From the NCBI GenBank assembly GCA_934169415.1, contig CAKPNP010000006.1, forward strand, positions 1-38,545: a DNA stretch of 38,545 nt, given 5' to 3'. The notes under the pieces are model-generated. The model searched no databases. It was not told the DNA's origin and worked only from the letters and a program-made list of their open reading frames with translations. The translations under genes were made by a program, and so were the position numbers. This DNA is from an uncultured Bacilli bacterium (GTDB lineage: Bacteria; Bacillota_I; Bacilli_A; RF39; UBA660). Shown in pieces: positions 25,842-32,508 of the stretch. Position 1 is the first letter of the stretch. Each line of letters opens with the position of its first letter.

Positions 25842-25918
25842 GGACCCTTAGCTCAGTTGGTTAGAGCATCCGGCTCATAACCGGGCGGTCGTAGGTTCGA
25901 GTCCTACAGGGTCCACCA
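25842..25918 (+). tRNA. tRNA with CAU anticodon, probably tRNA-Ile2 (lysidine type); elongator Met is the alternative
   Basis: A 77-nt cloverleaf with encoded CCA. The acceptor stem GGACCCT/AGGGTCC is fully paired, so it is not initiator tRNA, which lacks the 1-72 pair. The anticodon CAT is at 25876-25878 in loop CTCATAA, and the T-loop is TTCGAGT. The C4-G69, C5-G68, C6-G67 pairs are those reported to be favoured by TilS (lysidine synthetase) in E. coli, and the whole sequence closely resembles the Bacillus tRNA-Ile2 I recall, so Ile2 reading AUA is more likely than Met. Confidence 0.9.
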
Positions 25919-25929
25919 TTTTAATAATT

Positions 25930-25956
25930 AAGATTGGGTAAGCATTCAATCTTTTT
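25930..25956 (+). terminator. Terminator between the two tRNA genes
   Basis: AAGATTG / CAATCTT (25930-25936, 25947-25953) followed by Ts. Confidence 0.65.
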
Positions 25957-25966
25957 GTTTAAAATG

Positions 25967-26010
25967 TATAATTATAATTGAAAAAATCCATTATTTGAAT
26001 TATAATTATA
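25967..26010 (+). promoter_or_regulatory. tRNA-Leu promoter embedded in a perfect inverted repeat
   Basis: TTGAAA (25978-25983), 17-base spacer, TATAAT (26001-26006). The promoter lies between and within two 13-base arms, TATAATTATAATT (25967-25979) and its exact reverse complement (25998-26010), so the arms overlap both the -35 and the -10. Confidence 0.6.
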
Positions 26011-26017
26011 CTGTAAT

Positions 26018-26102
26018 GCGAGTGTGGCGAAATTGGCAGACGCACTAGACTTAGGATCTAGCGCCTTACGGCATGGGGGTTCAAGTCCCTTCACTCGCAC
26101 CA
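26018..26102 (+). tRNA. tRNA-Leu (UAG)
   Basis: An 85-nt class II tRNA with long variable arm. Acceptor GCGAGTG/CACTCGC, anticodon stem CTAGA/TCTAG, loop CTTAGGA giving anticodon TAG (26052-26054), T-loop TTCAAGT, encoded CCA. It has its own promoter and terminator and marks the left border of the accessory-looking stretch. Confidence 0.95.
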
Positions 26103-26142
26103 TTGGCGAATCTGTTCGAACTATTCGAACTTTGATATATAG

Positions 26143-26169
26143 AATCAATCAGAAATGATTGATTTTTTT
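26143..26169 (+). terminator. Terminator of tRNA-Leu
   Basis: Perfect 9-bp stem AATCAATCA / TGATTGATT (26143-26151, 26156-26164) with GAAA tetraloop and a T7 run. Confidence 0.8.
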
Positions 26170-26201
26170 GTTATCAAAAAAATCATAGAAAGGATTTGTC
26201 T

Positions 26202-26756
26202 ATGGTAAATATTATTAAAGAAGAAATTGAAATTGAAGAATCTTTAGAATCGAGGTTAAGAGTAATATGTGATTTTTGTAATACTACTCCAACAATAATA
26301 AATGGTAGTATTAGAAAAATTGATAAAACTAATAATGACTATAAAACTATTCAAGATTTATCAGTATCATTAAAAGATATATCTAATGAACTATCAGAAA
26401 GTAAAGATACAATAAAGATATTACAAGAATCAAATGATGCTTTAGAATTAAGAAATAATAATTTAAAAAATGAAAATTCTATATTAAAAGAAAAGAATAA
26501 AAATCTTCAAAATGAACTAAATAATCTAAAAGAATTATATGAAAAAATTAAAAATAAAATTAACAATCTATATCACTTCTTTGTAGATAAAATGTGGGGT
26601 AATAAAGAAAAACGAGATAAATATTATGGTGTTGCTTATGAATTATATGGTAAGAATATTTTAGATGATAAACAAATGAGAGGTATATTAGGAACTAAAG
26701 AAAGATCTGCTGAAATGGATAATGAATCTAAATCACGAGATGATTTTGAATTATAA
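26202..26756 (+). CDS. Coiled-coil protein, possibly a remnant of a Mob/Pre relaxase C-terminus
   Basis: A 184-residue protein. Residues about 45-125 are a long heptad coiled coil (LKDISNELSESKDTIKILQE; NNNLKNENSILKEKNKNLQN), followed by a short aromatic helical domain (NNLYHFFVDKMWGNKEKRDK; YYGVAYELYGKNILDD). This tail and the position next to tRNA genes recall the C-terminal coiled coil of plasmid-mobilisation (MobV/Pre) proteins, but the relaxase domain is absent, so this is only a suggestion. ATG 26202 is chosen over TTG 26196 because GAAAGG sits at the right distance. Confidence 0.6.
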   Translation: MVNIIKEEIEIEESLESRLRVICDFCNTTPTIINGSIRKIDKTNNDYKTIQDLSVSLKDISNELSESKDTIKILQESNDALELRNNNLKNENSILKEKNKNLQNELNNLKELYEKIKNKINNLYHFFVDKMWGNKEKRDKYYGVAYELYGKNILDDKQMRGILGTKERSAEMDNESKSRDDFEL

Positions 26757-26780
26757 TATAAATTAAAATTATTAAATAGT

Positions 26781-26809
26781 TTGTATTTTATTAAAAAATA
26801 CTATATAAT
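26781..26809 (+). promoter_or_regulatory. Promoter for the DUF6161-like gene
   Basis: TTGTAT (26781-26786), 17-base spacer, TATAAT (26804-26809). The start codon 26838 has a G-rich SD (GGGGGAT). Confidence 0.6.
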
Positions 26810-26837
26810 AACTTGTATATAGACTTTGGGGGATAAT

Positions 26838-28106
26838 ATGGTTAAAAAAATTGAAATTACAAAAATTATAGATGAAAAGTTAAACGAATATCCAATAAGA
26901 TATAATGATTTGATGAATAAAACATATTCTATAAATTCATATGAAAAATTTATTCAAGAGTTTACATTAATAAAGAATTCTTTTAAAAATACTATAGATG
27001 AGTTTTGTGATGTTGCAGATAATCAATTAGAAAAAATGGAAACTTTAATAAAAAATTGCGATAGAACAGATGCCGAACATGTTAAACAATATATTGAGAA
27101 TAATATTTTTAGTAGTTTTGGAATTTCCAAATATAGTAGAGATATTACAATTAAAACATTATTTATTCAAAGTTTAACAAATGAAAATGCTTATTCAATA
27201 AGTACCATAAAACAAATATACGAAGAATTAGGTTATAATAATTTATTAAGTTATATTGAATTACTTAAAAATCCTAACTTGTTAAATTCATATTTGTCTG
27301 AATCATCAAAGCAAAATGTAGCATTACATTATATACTTTTTAAAACAAATCATCATAGTTTAAGTAGGTTCAAAAGGAATAACACTCCATCAAATTTATA
27401 CACTTTGATGGAAAGTAATATTAATGATTCTATTGATGAAATCATAAAGTCAAAAGATGATTATATAGATTTTATGAACAAAGAAAAAGAAGATTATATT
27501 AAATTCAAAGAAGAAGAAAAATATAAATTTGATAATTGGTTTTCCGAATCAAATGAAGAATATAATAATTTTATAGAAACTAGCAAAAATAATTTAGAAA
27601 ATTTAGAAACTACTTATTCAGAAAAATTAAAAATTGAAGAACCATCTAAATTTATGATGGAAAAGGCAGAAGAATATAAAAATAAAACGATTCATTGGGC
27701 AATAGCTATAGTTATAGTATCTATTATTTTGCTATTTTTATTAGGATTTATTTTAAGCCCTAAAATTGAATTTGGAAAGAAAATTATAACTGTAAATTTA
27801 TTTAGTCAAGAAATGCCAGTGTATAGTAGCGTTATAATTTTATCAATGATTTGTTTAATAATATATGTTATTCGAATCTTTATAAAAATAATGATGTCTT
27901 CTAAGCATTTAAGTGAAGAGTATAGACAAAAATATGTACTTACGTATTTTTACTTATCATTGGTTAATTCTGGTAATGTTGATCCTAAATTAGGAAATAT
28001 TATCTTGTCAATATTATTTACTAAGGCTGACACTGGTTTGATAAAAGGAGATAGCAGTAATGAATATGAATCTTTAATAAAAACATTAACTTCTGTTGGA
28101 AAATAA
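26838..28106 (+). CDS. DUF6161-like membrane protein
   Basis: A 422-residue protein: a helical N-terminal half, a Lys/Glu-rich coiled coil at about 205-270, two membrane helices at about 285-307 and 328-350, and a C-terminal cytosolic domain. That domain's LTYFYLSLVNSGNVDPKLGN, then ILSILFTKADTGLIKGD, matches the end I associate with DUF6161 (a TYLxLL...LxALF...TGLIKxD pattern). The function of that family is not known to me. It has its own promoter, and the 28124 gene follows 17 bases after its stop, so they probably form an operon. An in-frame TTG at 26826 lies within the SD region and is rejected. Confidence 0.6.
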   Translation: MVKKIEITKIIDEKLNEYPIRYNDLMNKTYSINSYEKFIQEFTLIKNSFKNTIDEFCDVADNQLEKMETLIKNCDRTDAEHVKQYIENNIFSSFGISKYSRDITIKTLFIQSLTNENAYSISTIKQIYEELGYNNLLSYIELLKNPNLLNSYLSESSKQNVALHYILFKTNHHSLSRFKRNNTPSNLYTLMESNINDSIDEIIKSKDDYIDFMNKEKEDYIKFKEEEKYKFDNWFSESNEEYNNFIETSKNNLENLETTYSEKLKIEEPSKFMMEKAEEYKNKTIHWAIAIVIVSIILLFLLGFILSPKIEFGKKIITVNLFSQEMPVYSSVIILSMICLIIYVIRIFIKIMMSSKHLSEEYRQKYVLTYFYLSLVNSGNVDPKLGNIILSILFTKADTGLIKGDSSNEYESLIKTLTSVGK

Positions 28107-28123
28107 ATGAAAAGAGGTTTATT

Positions 28124-28825
28124 ATGAAAATTACATTAAGAGATAGTGAATATAACACTAAAGATATTGAATTAATAGAGGATAATAAAAAATTAACTAT
28201 TTTATTTGGTGGAAATGGAGATTTGTATTGGATATTTAATAATAAAGATTGTTCGTGTTTTGAAGAGATTCATACTGATACATTTACTATTACTAAAGAA
28301 AACTATAAATTATATGAATTATTTAATATTTTATATGATGATATAGAAAAATTAAGAGTATTTGATAGGGATGAAATACCTTATTATGTAGAATCAAGAG
28401 AAGATTATATTAATTGGTTAAATGAAAAAGAATTAGAAAAGAAAAGATGTATAATGTTTGGTTATTCAAATTACAACACGTTATTTGATGAGAATAACAA
28501 GACTATTACATGGTATAGTGATGAAACTAATAGATTGGTATCTAATTACGTAAAAATAATAAAAAAAGAAGAAACTTTTGAATTAGTATTTGGAACTCAA
28601 GAATATATAGATGGATATGAACGCGAGGATAATTTTTTAGGAACTATAGGAGTTAGATTTAGAAATTCAGGCAGTTCTTATGATCCATTTAATGTTTCAT
28701 TTATGAAGATGTTTCAAGAATTAGAAAAAATAGATGACGTACTAGATGAAGGTCATCAAGTTCATATCGAAGAATATTTATATAATGAAGGACTAGTTAA
28801 GAAATTAGTTCTAAATAAAAAATAA
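28124..28825 (+). CDS. Hypothetical protein with FRNSGSSYDPFN motif
   Basis: A 233-residue soluble-looking protein of unknown function. The segment GTIGVRFRNSGSSYDPFNVS, followed by FMKMFQELEKI, is a motif I have seen in small uncharacterised Bacillota proteins. The N-terminal half has a beta-rich pattern (KKLTILFGGNGDLYWIF). It has SD AGAGG, and starts 17 bases after the DUF6161-like stop. No membrane segment or catalytic motif is evident. Confidence 0.6.
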   Translation: MKITLRDSEYNTKDIELIEDNKKLTILFGGNGDLYWIFNNKDCSCFEEIHTDTFTITKENYKLYELFNILYDDIEKLRVFDRDEIPYYVESREDYINWLNEKELEKKRCIMFGYSNYNTLFDENNKTITWYSDETNRLVSNYVKIIKKEETFELVFGTQEYIDGYEREDNFLGTIGVRFRNSGSSYDPFNVSFMKMFQELEKIDDVLDEGHQVHIEEYLYNEGLVKKLVLNKK

Positions 28826-28885
28826 TGAAAGGTATAGGAATATATCTTTTTTTCGTGTATAATAAATAACCAATTAGGTGATTTT

Positions 28886-29611
28886 ATGAACGATTTAAAA
28901 ATATTATTAAATGATATAAATAAAATATATCAATTATCATACTATAAATTATATTATAAAAATTTAGAACAAAAAGACAAAATTGAAGAGTGTAATAGTA
29001 ATATTCAAAATATTTATAATAAATACAACATTAATAACATAAATGAATTAATATCAATAATTGGAGAATATGTAAAAAATGTTGAAATAATAAGAGATGT
29101 AGAATTAGTAAGATTATTAGTGTTTACAATTTTAGATTCTAAAAAAAGAAAAGTATTGGATTATAATGATGAAATATTAAAAAATATTTATAAGTATATT
29201 ATAGAAAATGGATTATATGATCCAAATTGGAATATTGGAACATCAAGTGAACCATTATTTGCAATGCTACCTAATTCAAGTGATCTATATAGCGTAAATA
29301 TGCTTGTATTTAATAATGAATTAATTGACTGGAATATACTTAACAATGGTACTGATTCTTTTATCTCTTTTGTATATAGCTATTTAAATTCAAGTTCAGA
29401 TGTTGAACAATCATACTATTTAGAAATAATCAAAAGTGCTATTAATAGAGTTGATTTTGATAGTACTAAAAGATATAAATCTAGTCAAAAAAAAGTTTGT
29501 TATGAAGTAATGTCCATTAATGAGAGCTTAGAAAAACTTTATAATAATAATCCATCAATTATCTCTGTTTTAAATTTGGTAGCACAAAAAGTTAAAACAA
29601 ATAATAAATAA
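28886..29611 (+). CDS. Hypothetical helical protein, 241 residues
   Basis: Not recognised. Asn/Ile/Tyr-rich and mostly helical, with no signal peptide, membrane helix or known motif. The SD is TTAGGTGAT. A TATAAT at 28858-28863 may provide its own promoter. It is the last intact gene of the stretch between tRNA-Leu and the integrase relic. Confidence 0.6.
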   Translation: MNDLKILLNDINKIYQLSYYKLYYKNLEQKDKIEECNSNIQNIYNKYNINNINELISIIGEYVKNVEIIRDVELVRLLVFTILDSKKRKVLDYNDEILKNIYKYIIENGLYDPNWNIGTSSEPLFAMLPNSSDLYSVNMLVFNNELIDWNILNNGTDSFISFVYSYLNSSSDVEQSYYLEIIKSAINRVDFDSTKRYKSSQKKVCYEVMSINESLEKLYNNNPSIISVLNLVAQKVKTNNK

Positions 29612-29655
29612 TTAAAATATAAATATATTTTTTAAAGTTATTTATAATAAAATTA

Positions 29656-29684
29656 TTGCTCATATTATTATGATTTGTTATAAT
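29656..29684 (+). promoter_or_regulatory. Possible promoter of a structured intergenic transcript
   Basis: TTGCTC (29656-29661), 17-base spacer, TATAAT (29679-29684) with an extended TGt. No ORF with a plausible length follows for 600 bases. A perfect 14-bp palindrome GATTCATATGAATC (29696-29709) lies just past the expected start and could be an operator. Confidence 0.5.
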
Positions 29685-29690
29685 TTATAT

Positions 29691-29806
29691 AGATTGATTC
29701 ATATGAATCGTTATTGCCGAAAAAAAGTTGTAGACCTCTACGTCGTCGGCACCAAATATTGCTAAAAACCCCGTAAAATTTAAAATTTGAGGGTGTTTAA
29801 ATGAAT
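29691..29806 (+). ncRNA. Possible small structured RNA or attachment-site region
   Basis: Much richer in G+C than its surroundings. TGCCGA (29715-29720) pairs with TCGGCA (29746-29751), enclosing GTAG-ACCT-CTAC (29730-29741). The outer stem is followed by CCA, like a tRNA end, but there is no T-loop or anticodon arm. Downstream AAAACCCC...GGGTGTTT gives a further imperfect stem. The rest of the 749-base gap (29612-30360) holds the two gene relics. Whether this is an ncRNA, an att site or a degraded tRNA-like end cannot be decided by eye. Confidence 0.35.
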
Positions 29807-29850
29807 AGTTTTAAAAAAATCTAAGAAATTTGCAATTACAAGAGATTTTT

Positions 29851-30045
29851 TTAAAAAATGGTGTGAATGAGGTTAATCTTCTTGATTAATCTTTTTTCTT
29901 GCTCTTTATCAGTATGTACATAAGTATTTAATGTAACATTAATATCAGAATGACCTAAACGTTCTTGTATCATTTTAACTTTAACATCATTATTGTATAA
30001 TGGCGTAGCGTGTAAGTGTCTAAAGCCATGTATACGTATTTGTTT
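29851..30045 (-). pseudogene. Tyrosine integrase fragment (C-terminal part only)
   Basis: The minus strand reads 64 codons with clear tyrosine-recombinase motifs: IRIHGFRHLHAT (catalytic H and R), then MIQERLGHSDINVTLNTYVH (catalytic H and nucleophile Y), ending in TDKEQEKRLIKKI. The frame is closed by an in-frame stop at 30046-30048, and the N-terminal two thirds are missing, so it is a 5'-truncated relic of a phage- or ICE-type integrase (distinct from xerD). Confidence 0.8.
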
Positions 30046-30053
30046 TTATAATA

Positions 30054-30191
30054 TTTGGGCATGAAAATACACTAGAAATATTAGAAAAACACAAGTTATT
30101 ATTAGATAGTGCTTATGATTTTATTCATTCCTCTATAGAGCAAATCGATTCTAAGATTTTATCCATAAAAAAATATAGTAAATATAGATGA
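30054..30191 (+). pseudogene. Fragment of a helical regulator-like protein
   Basis: 45 codons ending in TGA, abutting the integrase relic on the opposite strand. FGHENTLEILEKHKLLLDSA, then SSIEQIDSKILSIKKY, resembles the C-terminal dimerisation helix of MerR-type regulators. No start or DNA-binding domain is present. Probably another relic joined at the same junction. Confidence 0.35.
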
Positions 30192-30304
30192 TTTTAAAAT
30201 TATTTAATTAATATGTCAATATATTTGATTATGCTGCGAAGAAAAGTAAAGTCAATTTAAAAAATATTTGTCTTATTCTTATATTATACAATTTAAATTA
30301 TTAT

Positions 30305-30333
30305 TTGCAATTTAATATATTTTAGTATATAAT
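30305..30333 (+). promoter_or_regulatory. Promoter for the 30361 gene
   Basis: TTGCAA (30305-30310), 17-base spacer, TATAAT (30328-30333). The SD is AGGGGTGA. Confidence 0.65.
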
Positions 30334-30360
30334 ACTTAACATATTATTAGGGGTGAATAT

Positions 30361-31305
30361 ATGCAAGTAAAAAGAAATAAAACGCTAAGTACTGAAATTG
30401 GAAATATAAAATATATATCAGTTATAAAGTATGATATTGATGATAAGTTAAAAGAATCAAAAATGTATGATAATATAAGTTATGCATTATCAATGATTAA
30501 GGCTAACAATATTTCAAATTATGTTTTAAATGTAAAAACTATTTTAAAAGATTTTAAATTAAATACTTTAGAAATTATTCTTACTAATGAAAACACATCT
30601 ATTTCGATTAATCATGTTGATAATATATTAAAAGATTATAGATATACTAATAAATCTTTAGATACTTCATATAGTTTGGGAAAAGTAAATTTTATGTTGA
30701 ATGATGACATAGACGAAAATACTAAAATAAAGTATTCTAAGATTTTATCTGAACAATTAGATATAATATCTTCTTTAAAAAAACTTAAACCACTTTCTCT
30801 TGATGGTGATAGCAAAATTATGTGTATTTTATATAAAAAATTTTATTGTAAAAATCCTGATTTATTAAATAGGAATACATACATTGAATTTCAAAATATG
30901 TTTTCTATTATGTATAGTTTAGGATTTAATTTAAGTGATGATATAAAATTTTTAATATATCCTCAAAAAAATTTACCATGGTCTATTGAATTAGAAGAAA
31001 AGTTATCTAGATTGTCATCTTTTGGAAATATAAACGTAGATGAACTAGATTGTAATATAAAAAAAGAAGTTTTAAATAGAGTGGAAGCAGTTGGAGATGC
31101 AGTAAATGAATTTATAGAAAAATATAGATTCATACATAATCCAGTTTCTAAAATTAGTTACATTTTATATAATTTAAGAAATATTGAATTTGAAGATGCT
31201 TCACAAATTTTAATTTCATCATATTTAAATATTAATTCAAATTTGACTAGTTCAGTATTAATTCTTAAAAAAAACATATCAAAAGAGTTGAATAAAAATG
31301 ATTAA
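30361..31305 (+). CDS. Hypothetical protein, 314 residues
   Basis: Not recognised. Begins MQVKRNKTLSTEIGNIKY and appears alpha/beta, with no signal peptide or transmembrane segment. Repeated LKKLKPLSL/ILKKNISKEL helices and a DGDSKIMCILYKKFY segment are visible, but no catalytic motif. It is transcribed alone from a good promoter. Confidence 0.65.
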   Translation: MQVKRNKTLSTEIGNIKYISVIKYDIDDKLKESKMYDNISYALSMIKANNISNYVLNVKTILKDFKLNTLEIILTNENTSISINHVDNILKDYRYTNKSLDTSYSLGKVNFMLNDDIDENTKIKYSKILSEQLDIISSLKKLKPLSLDGDSKIMCILYKKFYCKNPDLLNRNTYIEFQNMFSIMYSLGFNLSDDIKFLIYPQKNLPWSIELEEKLSRLSSFGNINVDELDCNIKKEVLNRVEAVGDAVNEFIEKYRFIHNPVSKISYILYNLRNIEFEDASQILISSYLNINSNLTSSVLILKKNISKELNKND

Positions 31306-31346
31306 AGTAGGGTAAGATTATTTTTATCTTTTTTTAAAAATAAAAT

Positions 31347-31398
31347 TTGACAAATATAAAAAAAGTGCTATAATAATAGCCATTAAAGGGGAAAACTT
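31347..31398 (+). promoter_or_regulatory. Distal promoter P1 and leader of the 31477 lipoprotein gene
   Basis: TTGACA (31347-31352), 16-base spacer ending TGC, TATAAT (31369-31374), then AGCCATTAAAGGGGAAAACT. The promoter is nearly identical to 23630-23657, including the spacer. Confidence 0.75.
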
Positions 31399-31416
31399 TA
31401 ATAAGATTATTGTAAT

Positions 31417-31476
31417 TTGACAAAATAATAAAGGTATGGTAATATAAACGCCATAAATTGAAAGAGGGGGAAATTT
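31417..31476 (+). promoter_or_regulatory. Proximal promoter P2 and conserved leader, copy 3 (for the 31477 lipoprotein)
   Basis: TTGACA (31417-31422), 17-base spacer ending TGG, TAATAT (31440-31445), then ACGCCATAAATTGAAAGAGG, continuing as a G-rich SD before ATG 31477. It is the third copy of the leader. Confidence 0.8.
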
Positions 31477-32448
31477 ATGAAGAATTTATCAAATATTAAT
31501 ATTAAAGGTTTAAGTAAAAAATTAAAAATAAAAGGTGGGTTAGCAATGCTAGGCTTAGCTACAGTAATGTCAGTAACTGCATGTTCACCAAAAACTGTAA
31601 ATAATAATGAAACAACTATAGAACAAACTAGAAATAATGATCCATTTAATAAATGGATTGATAATAAAACAACTACAGAAGAAACTACTATAGAAGAGGG
31701 AACAACTGAAAAAGTTACAGAAGAAACAACTACAGAAGAGGTTACAGAAGAAGAAATTAGTGTACTAGATGTAGAAAGATTTTCAAAATTAGTAGATGAA
31801 ATAATGGAAGAAAATAAAGAATTAGATTTTAATGTAAGAAAAGAATCTATAGAAGCATTATTATATGTATGTAATATGTCTATGGCTACTCCTGAGTTAT
31901 CACAATTAATTGAAAGTAGATTTGCAAGTGAAGAAGAAATAATTAATTCGGTATTAGAAACAATTACTTCGTATGATATGAATATGGTAGAAGCTTGGTA
32001 TGGTAATGATTCTAAACATGCAGATTTATCTAAATTATTTTTAGATGAAATTGATAGAGATGCTATAAGTTATGTTCAAACAGGCTATGACATATTAGCT
32101 AATAATATAAATGATAATAGTGTAACAGAAGCATCACGTAATGAATCAATTGGTAAATTTATGGATGAAATCATTAATTATTCATTGTATAATGGAAGAA
32201 TTAATGGATATACAAATGCAGAACTAACATCAGGAGCTTTATTGGTTATGAGCCTACTTACAACAGAGGGTAATTCATATTTAGCTAAAACTGGACTTGT
32301 TAATAATTATCAAAATGAAATAGATATAATGAGTACTAAAGATATGGAAATTATATTAAGTCAATTATATAGTGAATTAAATGTTACTTTAAATTCAAAA
32401 AGTTCTTTAGAAGAATGTTTTGAAGAAAGTACATCACATACTAAATAA
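31477..32448 (+). CDS. Lipoprotein with Thr/Glu-rich linker, function unknown
   Basis: 323 residues. A positively charged N-terminus and hydrophobic segment (GGLAMLGLATVMSV) end at lipobox VTAC with C36, so it should be lipidated and anchored outside the membrane. Residues about 46-92 are Thr/Glu/Asn-rich with repeated TTEE/VTEE, a flexible spacer. The folded part (about 95-323) is helical: VERFSKLVDEIMEENKEL; SYDMNMVEAWYGNDSKHADL; NAELTSGALLVMSLLTTEGN. I do not recognise the family. It shares tandem promoters and leader with the 23803 gene. Confidence 0.8.
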   Translation: MKNLSNINIKGLSKKLKIKGGLAMLGLATVMSVTACSPKTVNNNETTIEQTRNNDPFNKWIDNKTTTEETTIEEGTTEKVTEETTTEEVTEEEISVLDVERFSKLVDEIMEENKELDFNVRKESIEALLYVCNMSMATPELSQLIESRFASEEEIINSVLETITSYDMNMVEAWYGNDSKHADLSKLFLDEIDRDAISYVQTGYDILANNINDNSVTEASRNESIGKFMDEIINYSLYNGRINGYTNAELTSGALLVMSLLTTEGNSYLAKTGLVNNYQNEIDIMSTKDMEIILSQLYSELNVTLNSKSSLEECFEESTSHTK

Positions 32449-32476
32449 AACAGTTAATTCTGTTTTATTTTTTTTA
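32443..32476 (+). terminator. Terminator of the lipoprotein gene
   Basis: Perfect 11-bp stem AAATAAAACAG / CTGTTTTATTT (32443-32453, 32460-32470), then Ts. Confidence 0.8.
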
Positions 32477-32508
32477 AATAAATGATATAATTTTATTGAG
32501 GTGATTAA

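Noticed and set aside
29715..29754. tRNA-like end (TGCCGA ... TCGGCA followed by CCA) as a tRNA or tmRNA gene
   Set aside because: Acceptor-like stem only; no T-loop TTCRA, no anticodon or D arm, and the interior is too short.
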